Shown: piece by piece, positions 7,628 through 15,445 of the stretch
Numbering within the stretch: the stretch's first letter is position 1
Layout of the letters: every line of letters begins with the position of its first letter
NCBI RefSeq assembly: GCF_003710915.1
Contig: NZ_RHHR01000060.1
Coordinates: forward strand, 1-41,350
From: Brevibacillus invocatus
GTDB taxonomy: Bacteria > Bacillota > Bacilli > Brevibacillales > Brevibacillaceae
Direction of reading: 5' to 3'
Length of the DNA: 41,350 nucleotides
Made by a program: the position numbers and the translations under genes
Notes under the pieces: generated by a model
What the model was told of the DNA's origin: nothing
Database searches by the model: none
Seen by the model: only the letters and a program-made list of their open reading frames with translations

Positions 7628-8389
7628 CTACAGTGCCTCTGCTACCAGGATACATTCATTGCTACTGGCATCAAGAGGCGTTTTGGCAAAGGTTCCGTAG
7701 CGCTCCACGACTTTCAAGCCGTTCAGACGCAGCAGATGATGCAGCTCCGCCGGAAAAATGTAGCGCAGCGTAAACGTTCCCTTCACGCGCTCTGTCACGA
7801 CACCTGCCGGATTGCTGCGCTCGTAGATGCGTGTCACTTCCGACCATTGCTGGAAGTGATCATAGCGGGTGTAATCCCACATCGCCAGTTCATCCCCGTC
7901 ATCCATTCGATACGTTCCGCGCAGTGACATTTTCTCGCTTTCTTCAGCAAAATGACTGATCTTGGGGACGAAGACGTTCATCACGAACTTGCCGCCCGGC
8001 GCCAGATGCTTTCGTATGCAAGTCAATGCTTTCATCTGCTCGTGAATGTGCATCAGGTGAAGAAAAGAGCGAAACGGAATCATGATCAGTGAAAACGACT
8101 GTTCGAGCTGAAATTTTCGCATATCCCCCTGCAGCAGCTTCAGGTTGTCGGCTACACCAGCTTCCAATGCTTTGGCTCGTGCCTTCTCCAACATGTCTGA
8201 TGACAGATCGATCCCTGTCACCTTTACCCCTGCTTGAGCAATCGGAATACTGATTCGACCGGTTCCGCAGGCCAGATCTAAGACCGGGCCGCCTGCTTTT
8301 TTGGCCATTTCCAGATAAAACTCTACATCTCCTGCCACTCCGCGCTGCGTCAAATCATAATAATCCGCCCAGCGGTACATGTCACTCAT
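7628..8389 (-). CDS. Class I SAM-dependent methyltransferase
   Basis: 253 residues. SAM-binding motif I VLDLACGTGRISIPIA is at about 36-51, the acidic loop GIDLSSDMLEKAR at about 58-70, and motif IV-like FSLIMIPFRSFLHL at about 99-112. The C-terminus forms a beta-rich tail like the CypM/ubiE-like small-molecule methyltransferases. The substrate cannot be read from the sequence. It lies between the M42 peptidase (22 nt gap) and the cobalamin adenosyltransferase (44 nt gap), apparently co-transcribed. Confidence 0.88.
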   Translation of the reverse strand: MSDMYRWADYYDLTQRGVAGDVEFYLEMAKKAGGPVLDLACGTGRISIPIAQAGVKVTGIDLSSDMLEKARAKALEAGVADNLKLLQGDMRKFQLEQSFSLIMIPFRSFLHLMHIHEQMKALTCIRKHLAPGGKFVMNVFVPKISHFAEESEKMSLRGTYRMDDGDELAMWDYTRYDHFQQWSEVTRIYERSNPAGVVTERVKGTFTLRYIFPAELHHLLRLNGLKVVERYGTFAKTPLDASSNECILVAEAL

Positions 8390-8411
8390 GCTTGTCGTCT
8401 CTCCCTCTTCA

Positions 8412-9461
8412 TTACGCTTGCAAGGCTTCAGACATCAAATAAGCCATGACCAGCTTGGCCGTGTTGTCCAGCGCTTCCTTGTGAGTCCGTTCATGTGAAT
8501 GCGACGCATCAACCCCTGGTCCAATCAATCCATGTACGATGTCGTAGCCTGCTCGCAGGGCTGCACTAGCGTCAGAGCCGTAGTAAGGGTAGATGTCGAC
8601 TTGATAATGGAGGCCATTTTTCTCTGCCAGCTCAGTCAAATGACGGCGTAATCCGTAGTGATATGGACCGGAGGAATCCTTGGCGCAGATCGAGACACAG
8701 TACTCGTCGGTCGTCTGTCCATCCCCGATCGCCCCCATATCCACAGCCAAATATTCGACGACTTTGGAGGGCACACTGGAGTTGCCGCCGTAGCCAATCT
8801 CTTCGTTATTGCTTACGAAAAAGTGAGTCGTATACGGAAGAATCTCGTTGGACTCTTTCAAATGCTTGATGACTCCCAGCAAAATCGCGACACTCGCCTT
8901 GTCATCGATGTGGCGGGACTTGATGAAGCCGCTCTCTGTGACGGTTACGCGGGGATCAAAGGATACGAAGTCTCCCACGCTTATTCCTAAGTCGATTACG
9001 TCCTGCTTGCTCTTTACTTTTTCGTCCAGACGAACTTCCATGTTCTCTTCGCTTCGCTCCATTTTTCCGGATTCCCGGTAAACGTGAACAGACGCCTTGG
9101 TAGAAAGAATCGTCCCTGTTACGATTCGGCCGCTGGAGGTTTCTATCGAGCAATGCTCTCCTTCCACAGCGTTAAACGTAAACCCGCCAATCAAGGTCAG
9201 CTTCAGACGCCCGCTTGCCTTGATTTCCTTTACCATTGCTCCCAACGTGTCGACGTGTGCGGTCAAGAGACGCTCCTTTTCCTGATTGCGTCCAGGCAAG
9301 GTGGCGATAATGGCCCCTTTGTTCGTGCGTTTGTGTTCGACGCCCAAAGAAGTCAGCTCTTGAGCGACCCACTCCATCACTTTGGCGGTATTACCTGATG
9401 GACTTGGAATATTGGCCAATTGGCAAAAAGAATCTACCATATAAGGGACAGAAACAGTCAT
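8412..9461 (-). CDS. M42 family metallo-aminopeptidase (YtoP/FrvX-like)
   Basis: 349-residue cytosolic dinuclear zinc or cobalt aminopeptidase of the tetrahedral (TET) type. Metal ligands are recognisable as His69 and Asp71 in LLTAHVDTLGAM, the bridging Asp in SRHIDDKASVAIL, the Glu pair in SNNEEIGYGG, the Asp in YLAVDMGAIGD and the final His in DASHSHERTHKEAL. Family members trim peptides after proteasome or Clp digestion; older annotations call them endoglucanase. I chose the ATG at 9461, nine bases after GAGGAGG; an in-frame start 18 bases upstream would overlap that site. Second gene after bcp (33 nt gap). Confidence 0.92.
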   Translation of the reverse strand: MTVSVPYMVDSFCQLANIPSPSGNTAKVMEWVAQELTSLGVEHKRTNKGAIIATLPGRNQEKERLLTAHVDTLGAMVKEIKASGRLKLTLIGGFTFNAVEGEHCSIETSSGRIVTGTILSTKASVHVYRESGKMERSEENMEVRLDEKVKSKQDVIDLGISVGDFVSFDPRVTVTESGFIKSRHIDDKASVAILLGVIKHLKESNEILPYTTHFFVSNNEEIGYGGNSSVPSKVVEYLAVDMGAIGDGQTTDEYCVSICAKDSSGPYHYGLRRHLTELAEKNGLHYQVDIYPYYGSDASAALRAGYDIVHGLIGPGVDASHSHERTHKEALDNTAKLVMAYLMSEALQA

Positions 9462-9494
9462 GATCACATGCCTCCTCAACCGTATGTATTCGTT

Positions 9495-9959
9495 TTACAA
9501 TTCTTCCTTGATAAATTGAAGGACTTCTTGCACGTGTCCTTTCACCTTCACTTTTTTCCATTCCTTCGCGATCTTCCCTTCCGGATCAATCACAAACGTC
9601 GACCGCTCAATGCCCATATACTCCCGGCCATACATTTTTTTCAATACCCATACGCCATACGCTTCTGCAACCTGATGATCGGGGTCTGCCAAAAGCGGGA
9701 ATGGCAATTCATGTTTGGCGATAAACTTGTCATGGGATTTGACATCATCCGGACTGATTCCGAGGACCACCGTGTTCAATTCGGAAAACATCGGATGATA
9801 GTCGCGAAAATCGCAGGCTTCCGTCGTGCATCCGGGGGTCATGTCCTTCGGATAAAAATAAAGTACCACATGTTTTCCGTGATACTGGGATAGCGAGATG
9901 GTCTGGTTGTTGTTGGCTTGCAAGGTAAAATCAGGCGCTGCTTGACCGACAGTCGTCAT
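9495..9959 (-). CDS. bcp: Thioredoxin-dependent thiol peroxidase (BCP-type peroxiredoxin)
   Basis: 154-residue atypical two-cysteine peroxiredoxin that reduces hydrogen peroxide and organic peroxides with electrons from thioredoxin. The active site reads YPKDMTPGCTTEACDFRD, with peroxidatic Cys44 and resolving Cys49 five residues on, the alpha-2 BCP arrangement. The homologous B. subtilis gene (ygaF) lies beside perR and gsaB, as here in a looser form. It is the first gene of the leftward run and is divergent from a winged-helix regulator, with an inverted repeat over its likely -10. Confidence 0.95.
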   Translation of the reverse strand: MTTVGQAAPDFTLQANNNQTISLSQYHGKHVVLYFYPKDMTPGCTTEACDFRDYHPMFSELNTVVLGISPDDVKSHDKFIAKHELPFPLLADPDHQVAEAYGVWVLKKMYGREYMGIERSTFVIDPEGKIAKEWKKVKVKGHVQEVLQFIKEEL

Positions 9960-9993
9960 GGATATCCCTTCTTTCTACTCAGTTCCATTCCTT

Positions 9994-10011
9994 GATAAAT
10001 TCCATTTTATC
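9994..10011. promoter_or_regulatory. Inverted repeat over the bcp -10 (candidate operator)
   Basis: GATAAATTCCATTTTATC is a near-palindrome (GATAAA and TTTATC arms) in the gap between bcp and the divergent regulator. On the minus strand it contains an extended -10, TGATAAAAT. It resembles Fur-superfamily operators loosely but has a wider centre. Confidence 0.45.
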
Positions 10012-10126
10012 ACAAGCTGCCAGTCACTTCATCCAGTATACGCATTGCGCTTTTTGTCAGAAAACGCTAGAATTGATTGATAGTATTGAGAAAGAGGAAT
10101 TATTAAAAATTGGCTTAGTCAGTTGG

Positions 10127-10759
10127 ATGGTGAATGATGGCATGAAAGAGTTTTTTGAAGTAACCGACCCAGAAGCGCTAAAATCCCTTGCCATACCGGA
10201 ACGCGTAAAGATTTTGGAACTCTTCGAAGACCTGGAGCCCCGAACTGCCAAACAAATCGCTACAGAACTGGGCGAAAACGCTGCCCGTCTTCACTACCAC
10301 GTGAAAGAGCTGGTACGAGTTGGTTTGTTGGAACAGGTAGATACGCGAGTAAAAGGTTCTATCGTAGAAAAATACTACGAGCCTGTTGCCAAGGTGATTC
10401 AAGTAAAACTTCAGCTTATGATCGAGGAAAACGCACAGCAATTGAGTGACATCATGTTTACTCCTTTCCGTACGACAGAACAGGATTTACTGCGTACACT
10501 GAACCGTTTGGTTGCCAGCGATACAGATGTTCGCAAGGAGTACAAGAACACATTTGCTTTCAACTTGTCTGAATTTTACTTGAGTCAGGAAGAACGAAAT
10601 CAGATGGTTGAAGAAATCAATGAGCTGATTCAGAAGTACAAAGCTTTTAAAAACGAGCCCGGCAGACGAAAATTGAAGTATTTTAACATTCTCTTTCCGC
10701 ACACTCCTGCTGATCCTACGGATGATGTTGACGATGGATTCGAGGATACGCTGGATTAG
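10127..10759 (+). CDS. Winged-helix (ArsR-like) transcriptional regulator
   Basis: About 210 residues from the ATG at 10127; the frame is open further upstream to 9992 and a second ATG at 10142 is possible, and no start has a strong ribosome-binding site. The DNA-binding domain is clear: SLAIPERVKILELFEDLEPRTAKQIATELGENAARLHYHVKELVRVGLLEQ, an ArsR-type winged helix with LHYHVKELVRVGL as recognition region. A helical C-terminal half (about 95-190) and an acidic tail follow. It lacks the CxC metal motifs of metal-sensing ArsR proteins in this domain. Divergent from bcp, so control of the bcp run is a reasonable guess. A strong terminator follows. Confidence 0.8.
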   Translation: MVNDGMKEFFEVTDPEALKSLAIPERVKILELFEDLEPRTAKQIATELGENAARLHYHVKELVRVGLLEQVDTRVKGSIVEKYYEPVAKVIQVKLQLMIEENAQQLSDIMFTPFRTTEQDLLRTLNRLVASDTDVRKEYKNTFAFNLSEFYLSQEERNQMVEEINELIQKYKAFKNEPGRRKLKYFNILFPHTPADPTDDVDDGFEDTLD

Positions 10760-10797
10760 AGATGTTCGTCGCTGCATAAGAATTGAAGATCAACACG

Positions 10798-10830
10798 AAA
10801 ACCATCGGGCGAGGATGGTTTTCTTTTTTT
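10798..10830 (+). terminator. Intrinsic terminator after the winged-helix regulator
   Basis: AAAACCATC (10798-10806) pairs with GATGGTTTT (10814-10822), with a 7-nt loop, followed by a run of seven T. Confidence 0.85.
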
Positions 10831-10835
10831 ATCCC

Positions 10836-11070
10836 TATTTAAGGATGGGAATCGTCACAGGAAAATGCGGATATCTCGTTGCGGGAATGGGGACTGGAAC
10901 GCTTTTTCGAAGTGGTGATCACTGGTGTCGAGGTTTCCACTCCCAAGCCGCATCCTGAAGGGATTCTACTTGCAATGGAGCAGATGAAAGCTATTCCTGC
11001 CGAAACCATCTATGTAGGCGATAGCCATGCAGATGTCATCGCCGGAGGATCTGCCGGGTTAACCACTGCG
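10836..11070 (+). pseudogene. Decayed HAD-superfamily phosphatase (truncated and frameshifted)
   Basis: Two adjoining frames together give the C-terminal half of a PpaX/Gph-type HAD hydrolase. One frame (10836-10865) reads YLRMGIVTGK, motif II with its Thr. The next frame, from 10867, reads ADISLREWGLERFFEVVITG, then the motif III region TPKPHPEG and motif IV YVGDSHADVIAG. The N-terminal third with the nucleophile motif DxDGT is absent, and a small deletion just after VTGK breaks the frame. The remnant begins directly after a terminator and ends at the inverted repeat before the CDF gene, so it looks like the leftover of a gene replaced on both sides. No start codon or ribosome-binding site suits it. 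Confidence 0.75.
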
Positions 11071-11106
11071 AAACAAACATTCAAACAATTACTTGAATGT
11101 TTGTTT
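11071..11106 (+). promoter_or_regulatory. 14-bp perfect inverted repeat: CadC/ArsR-like metal operator
   Basis: AAACAAACATTCAA (11071-11084) and TTGAATGTTTGTTT (11093-11106) are exact reverse complements around an 8-nt gap. The right arm contains the -35 of the CDF promoter. The core TTCAA-N8-TTGAA resembles the CadC operator of staphylococcal cad (TCAAATAAATATTTGA). Confidence 0.65.
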
Positions 11107-11121
11107 ATAAGCCACTATAAT
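11093..11121 (+). promoter_or_regulatory. Promoter of the CDF exporter
   Basis: -35 TTGAAT (11093-11098), 17 nt spacer, perfect -10 TATAAT (11116-11121). The -35 is embedded in the right arm of the inverted repeat, which suggests repression by steric block. Confidence 0.75.
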
Positions 11122-11166
11122 CAGAGCTACATTAGGAAATATTATCCGATTTAAGGAGGGCTTACT

Positions 11167-12168
11167 ATGGGGCTCCATCACGGACATTCCCATGATCATG
11201 GACACACGCACGGAAAAGGTGCGAACAAAAAAGCACTGCTGATATCCCTATGTATCACGACTACTTTTCTCATCATCGAAGTCATCGGAGGGTTTCTCAC
11301 CAACAGCCTTGCCCTACTGTCAGACGCAGGGCACATGCTGAGTGACTCTTCCGCGCTCTTTCTCAGCTTGATCGCGATGTATTTTGCCTCCAAACCACCT
11401 TCGCCTGCCAAAACCTATGGATTTTATCGTTTTGAAATTCTGGCAGCTCTTATAAACGGTGTGACTCTGGTACTGATCTCCCTCTACATCTTCTGGGAGG
11501 CAATCGAGAGACTGGCTGCTCCACCTGAGGTATCCAGCCTGTCGATGATGGGGATCGCTTTCGTCGGGTTGCTCGCCAATATTGCCGCTGCTTTTGTGCT
11601 GATGCGCGGCGACTACAAAAACAATCTCAACATGCGAAGTGCTTTCCTTCACGTACTCGGGGATATGCTTGGCTCAGTCGGTGCGATCGCGGCCGGATTC
11701 CTGATGTGGATGTTCGGCTGGTATATTGCCGATCCTATCATCAGCATCGTCGTCGGGGTCCTTATCATGATCAGTGCATGGCGGGTAACCAAGGAGTCCG
11801 TGAATGTTTTGATGGAAGGAACGCCATCTAGTATCGATACCCAAAAGGTATCTGAGACATTAGGAATGATAGCGGGTGTTACATATGTGCATGACCTGCA
11901 TATATGGACGGTTACTTCTGGCTTCGATGCACTGACAGTCCACCTTGAGGTGAAGGACGATCTTCCGAGCTATCCTGTGCTGCAAGAAGCTTTACACGTA
12001 CTACGCGATCAATTCGGGATCACCCATGCAACCGTACAAATTGAAAACTCAGCCGTCCGGCATGATGAAATGATGTGCCAAATAGGACCAGGACTTGACG
12101 CTCATGATCATAGCCATGACCATGCGCACGACCATTCACATCCCGCACACAAACATGAGCACGATTAA
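11167..12168 (+). CDS. CDF family zinc/cation exporter (CzcD/ZitB-like)
   Basis: 333-residue inner-membrane cation:proton antiporter with six membrane spans and a cytosolic C-terminal ferredoxin-like domain (about 215-300). The zinc site is visible as H56xxxD60 in TM2 (LSDAGHMLSD) and H162xxxD166 in TM5 (HVLGD), the His/Asp set of zinc-selective CDFs. Both ends are His-rich: HHGHSHDHGHTHG at 4-16 and HDHSHDHAHDHSHPAHKHEH at the C-terminus. ATG start after AAGGAGGG. It has its own sigma-A promoter and a CadC-like operator, so zinc, cadmium or cobalt induction is likely; no ArsR/CadC repressor gene is adjacent. Confidence 0.93.
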   Translation: MGLHHGHSHDHGHTHGKGANKKALLISLCITTTFLIIEVIGGFLTNSLALLSDAGHMLSDSSALFLSLIAMYFASKPPSPAKTYGFYRFEILAALINGVTLVLISLYIFWEAIERLAAPPEVSSLSMMGIAFVGLLANIAAAFVLMRGDYKNNLNMRSAFLHVLGDMLGSVGAIAAGFLMWMFGWYIADPIISIVVGVLIMISAWRVTKESVNVLMEGTPSSIDTQKVSETLGMIAGVTYVHDLHIWTVTSGFDALTVHLEVKDDLPSYPVLQEALHVLRDQFGITHATVQIENSAVRHDEMMCQIGPGLDAHDHSHDHAHDHSHPAHKHEHD

Positions 12169-12224
12169 CACATCACGAAACCATCCTGGCTGTAGAAACT
12201 TCCCTATCTTTTTTTAAGAGCATC

Positions 12225-12252
12225 TGTAAGGTTTTCCCTCCAGATGTATCTA
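12225..12252 (+). promoter_or_regulatory. Possible ECF-type promoter of the sigma factor operon
   Basis: TGTAAG (12225-12230), 15 nt, then GTATCTA (12246-12252), close to the TGTAAC / CGTC-like elements used by Bacillales ECF sigma factors for self-transcription. No good sigma-A match is seen in this gap. Confidence 0.35.
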
Positions 12253-12275
12253 ATAAGGGAAGGGAGGAACGAAGG

Positions 12276-12839
12276 TTGGAAGAAAAATCGATGTTGTCGC
12301 CACCGGTCACCCTGCTTGCACAAACAGACACCTACGCTTTTGAAGAATTGATGAATACGCATATGCCTGACGTATACCGACTTTGCTGTTGGCTGGTCAA
12401 GGACCCGGTGGCTGCCGAGGATCTGACTCAGGAGGTTTTTCTACAGGCGTATAAGCATATCGGTTCCTTTCGCGGAGAAAGCCAGTTGGGAACGTGGCTC
12501 TATCGGATTGCTGTAAACGAGTCGAAACGGTATCTGCGTTCCTGGAGCTTTCGCAAGCTGCTGTATTTCTCCCCATCCCACAATGCCTTTGAGTCTGTCA
12601 CTGCCAGGCATGTGCCAGACAGAGAAGACGAGAGCATCCTGGTTCAACTGGAACAGCTCGTCCACGCCCTTCCCTTTCGCCACAAGCAGATCATCGTCCT
12701 GTACTACTATGAGGACTTGCCTGCTGAGTGCATTGCCGAAATTTTAAACATGAAGGTCGGGGCGGTGTACACCCGTCTGCATCGGGCGAGGGAAGCATTG
12801 AAGAAAAAGGCTGTGGAGGTGGGCAAGGAATGGATTTGA
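12276..12839 (+). CDS. ECF RNA polymerase sigma factor
   Basis: 187 residues with only sigma regions 2 and 4, the ECF layout. Region 2 spans about 21-89 with the characteristic DPVAAEDLTQEVFLQAY and the -10 recognition segment TWLYRIAVNESKRYLR. Region 4 spans about 125-178 with LPFRHKQIIVLYYYEDLPAECIAEIL and the recognition helix VGAVYTRLHRAREALKKK. Start is TTG, eight bases after GGGAGG. The downstream gene overlaps it by 10 nt and encodes a single-span membrane protein, the normal sigma/anti-sigma arrangement. The signal and targets cannot be inferred from this window. Confidence 0.93.
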   Translation: MEEKSMLSPPVTLLAQTDTYAFEELMNTHMPDVYRLCCWLVKDPVAAEDLTQEVFLQAYKHIGSFRGESQLGTWLYRIAVNESKRYLRSWSFRKLLYFSPSHNAFESVTARHVPDREDESILVQLEQLVHALPFRHKQIIVLYYYEDLPAECIAEILNMKVGAVYTRLHRAREALKKKAVEVGKEWI

Positions 12840-13894
12840 ATCAACGATTGCACGATCTCGGAGCCGAAAAACGACAAGAGGCTTTGTCTGATCGTGAACA
12901 GATGGAGCGAATGAAAAAGGCGGTCCAGAGTAAAATATCTCATCGCATGGTTAACAAGCGATGGATGCCTATGCCGGTGGTTCTCAGTCTTCTGCTCACA
13001 TGCTTCGGAATGTGGTTTATTCTGCCCAGCATACATTTGGATCAGAAGCAATTGCCCTCTTCGACTGAGGCACCTACCTCGGAAGTATCGAGATTAGACA
13101 CAGAATCGCCGACGTTGGAAAAATCAAAGTTCCTTGTATTGGATCAACGCTTCTCTTTTGCCTCTGATTTTGTAAAATGGATGCAAAGATACACAGATTA
13201 TGAAATCAAGCAGGTAACGGATTCACCTTTTGCTAACGTTTTCCAATCTACGGATCAGGCTGTTCTGTTAGAAACAAACAAAGGTACGGTGCATGTCGTT
13301 TTTTTTCCCAACTCTGGAGAAGCAGAAAGGGTGGAAATAGACGAGGATTTTACAGTTCGCGGTCAGATTACCTTTACGTTTACCGGAACAAAACTGAACG
13401 AAGGCGCAGCTCCACTTCACGCAACCGGTCCTACCTACCAATACAGCCATAACAATCTACTGATTCTATCATCCAATAGTGATTTTGTAACAACCTTCCG
13501 CAGTCGGTTTGCAGAATTTGATACTTATAGGAGCATCTTCGAGAACTTTGAACTGAACTTCTCCGAGTATACATACCTAAATGATCTTAAACTGAAAAAA
13601 ATCAAAGTCACACCTGAAGAAATTAAACAAAAACCGGAACGAGCAATATTTAGATTACGCTCTTCTTGGTGGGCAAACCCACGTTTAAAAGATAATCCTT
13701 TCATCCCGAAAGTAGGAGACCGCACCCCCGGTTTGTTCGTCCGAACTGGAACCTACGACGATGTTCTCAGCATCTACGCTGCCGCTGACGGCACTCACCA
13801 TTTGTTTCGGCTGAGTTGGGACCACGAGAACTGGATGTGGGCGCCAGTCGAGCACAAGCAAAAGCCTGGAAAAACCAAACAAAGCTCCTCATAG
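12830..13894 (+). CDS. Probable membrane anti-sigma factor with large extracellular domain
   Basis: 354 residues, start ATG at 12830 inside the 3' end of the sigma gene, with GGAGGTGGG upstream (translational coupling). Residues 1-45 are a charged cytosolic segment (the likely sigma-binding part), about 46-66 the only membrane span, and 67-354 an extracellular region with an initial Ser/Thr/Pro-rich linker. The cytosolic part has no HxxxCxxC zinc anti-sigma motif. I do not recognise the extracellular domain; it is rich in beta-prone segments and aromatic residues. Function is inferred from position and topology. A bidirectional terminator follows. Confidence 0.7.
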   Translation: MDLNQRLHDLGAEKRQEALSDREQMERMKKAVQSKISHRMVNKRWMPMPVVLSLLLTCFGMWFILPSIHLDQKQLPSSTEAPTSEVSRLDTESPTLEKSKFLVLDQRFSFASDFVKWMQRYTDYEIKQVTDSPFANVFQSTDQAVLLETNKGTVHVVFFPNSGEAERVEIDEDFTVRGQITFTFTGTKLNEGAAPLHATGPTYQYSHNNLLILSSNSDFVTTFRSRFAEFDTYRSIFENFELNFSEYTYLNDLKLKKIKVTPEEIKQKPERAIFRLRSSWWANPRLKDNPFIPKVGDRTPGLFVRTGTYDDVLSIYAAADGTHHLFRLSWDHENWMWAPVEHKQKPGKTKQSSS

Positions 13895-13898
13895 CCGC

Positions 13899-13936
13899 AA
13901 AAAGACCACCTGATCCTTGCATGAACAGGTGGTCTT
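13899..13936 (-). terminator. Intrinsic terminator of proS (also faces the anti-sigma gene)
   Basis: AAGACCACCTG (13902-13912) pairs perfectly with CAGGTGGTCTT (13926-13936). On the minus strand the stem is followed by a U run, so it chiefly serves proS; the convergent anti-sigma gene may use it too. Confidence 0.8.
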
Positions 13937-13949
13937 GCTCGTTTTCTAA

Positions 13950-15416
13950 TCAATAAGCCCTTCCAAACCAAGCCGTATGCTTCGCGTCCGCTCCGCACGT
14001 GATGCACGTCTTCTTCTCCATAGGCGGCTCAAACGGTATATTGCGGGAGGTGAACTTCGTGTCTTCCTTCACCTTCGCCTCGCAAGCATCCTCACCGCAC
14101 CAGCCTGCCAATAACCATCCACTCGGCTTGTTTTCGCTCTCACAATTGGCGATATGGGCGTGCAGCTGCTCCAGCGTGTCGATCTCCAGGTGGGAGTGCT
14201 CATCGCGGAAGGCGACGGCCTTCTCATACATGTTCTGCTGAATCTCCGCCAGCAGCTTGGTCACGGCTTCTGCAGCACCCTCAAGCGGCACCGTTACCTT
14301 CTCTCCCGTATCACGCCGTGCTAAAATCACCTGTCCGTTCTCCACATCGCGTGGACCAATCTCCAGTCGAATCGGCACGCCACGCATCTCCCACTCATTG
14401 AATTTCCAGCCTGGCGTTTCTTCGCGCAGGTCAGCTCGCACGCGGATTCCCGCTGCTTTCAATGTATCAAAGAGCGGATCAAAGGCCGTCATCACCTGTT
14501 CACGCAGCTTCATCGGACCTACTGGGATCATCACCACCTGAGTCGGCGCCATGCGCGGAGGGAATGCCAGCCCTCTGTCGTCTCCATGCACCATGATCAT
14601 CGCCCCGATCAGACGGGTAGAACTGCCCCAGGACGTCGTGTGCACGTACTTGAATTGATTGTCGCGATCGAGGAACTTGATCTCGAAGCCTCGTGCGAAG
14701 TTTTCCCCCAAATAGTGCGAAGTTCCCGCCTGCACAGCCTTGCCATCCTTCATCATCGCCTCGATGGAATACGTATCGACAGCACCTGCGAATCGCTCAC
14801 TCGGTGTTTTTTGCCCCTTCCAGACCGGGATCGCCAGCTCCTGCTCCACCACCTCGCGATAAATCTCCAGCATCTGCATGGTTTCTTCCCGCGCTTCTTC
14901 CTCCGTAGCGTGAGCCGTATGTCCCTCCTGCCAGAGGAACTCGGAGGTGCGCAGGAATGGCATCGTCCGCTTTTCCCAGCGAAACACGTTGGCCCACTGG
15001 TTGATCAGCACTGGCAAATCGCGATAGCTCTGTATCCACTGGCTGTACATGTGCCCGATAATGGTTTCCGAAGTCGGACGCAGCGCCAGCTTTTCTTCCA
15101 GCGGCTCTCCACCCGCCTCTGTCACCCAAGGCAGCTCTGGATTGAAGCCTTCGATATGCTCCTTCTCTTTTTGGAAAAAAGACTCGGGGATCAGCATCGG
15201 GAAATAGGCGTTGCGATGGCCCGTCTCTTTAAATCGTTTATCCATCGCCGCCTGAATTCGCTCCCACAGCTCAAATCCATCAGGCTTGAACACGATACAG
15301 CCGCGAACCGGTGTGTAGTCCATCAGCTCCGCTTTTTTGATCGCATCAATATACCATCTGGAAAAATCCTCGGACTGCGGCGTAATTTCCTTCACAAACG
15401 CTTTTTCCTGCTTCAT
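13950..15416 (-). CDS. proS: Prolyl-tRNA synthetase, archaeal/eukaryote-like type (ProS3)
   Basis: 488-residue class II aminoacyl-tRNA synthetase charging tRNA-Pro. Motif 2 (ANVFRWEKRTMPFLRTSEFLWQEGHTAH) and motif 3 (MVHGDDRGLAFPPRMAPTQVV) are clear. The anticodon-binding domain follows at about 290-400, and a C-terminal zinc-type domain holds CGEDAC and CITCGADAKH, ending in the conserved Tyr. There is no bacterial-type editing insertion, so this is the short archaeal-like form common in Brevibacillus, Bacillus cereus-group and clostridia. Start ATG with AAAGGAGTG upstream. Controlled by a T-box leader with its own promoter. Confidence 0.96.
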   Translation of the reverse strand: MKQEKAFVKEITPQSEDFSRWYIDAIKKAELMDYTPVRGCIVFKPDGFELWERIQAAMDKRFKETGHRNAYFPMLIPESFFQKEKEHIEGFNPELPWVTEAGGEPLEEKLALRPTSETIIGHMYSQWIQSYRDLPVLINQWANVFRWEKRTMPFLRTSEFLWQEGHTAHATEEEAREETMQMLEIYREVVEQELAIPVWKGQKTPSERFAGAVDTYSIEAMMKDGKAVQAGTSHYLGENFARGFEIKFLDRDNQFKYVHTTSWGSSTRLIGAMIMVHGDDRGLAFPPRMAPTQVVMIPVGPMKLREQVMTAFDPLFDTLKAAGIRVRADLREETPGWKFNEWEMRGVPIRLEIGPRDVENGQVILARRDTGEKVTVPLEGAAEAVTKLLAEIQQNMYEKAVAFRDEHSHLEIDTLEQLHAHIANCESENKPSGWLLAGWCGEDACEAKVKEDTKFTSRNIPFEPPMEKKTCITCGADAKHTAWFGRAY

Positions 15417-15445
15417 TCCATGTCACTCCTTTTCAGAATAAAAAG

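Noticed and set aside
9992..10126. N-terminal extension of the winged-helix regulator to 9992
   Set aside because: It would start next to the inverted repeat in the promoter region without a ribosome-binding site, and its residues do not resemble the family.
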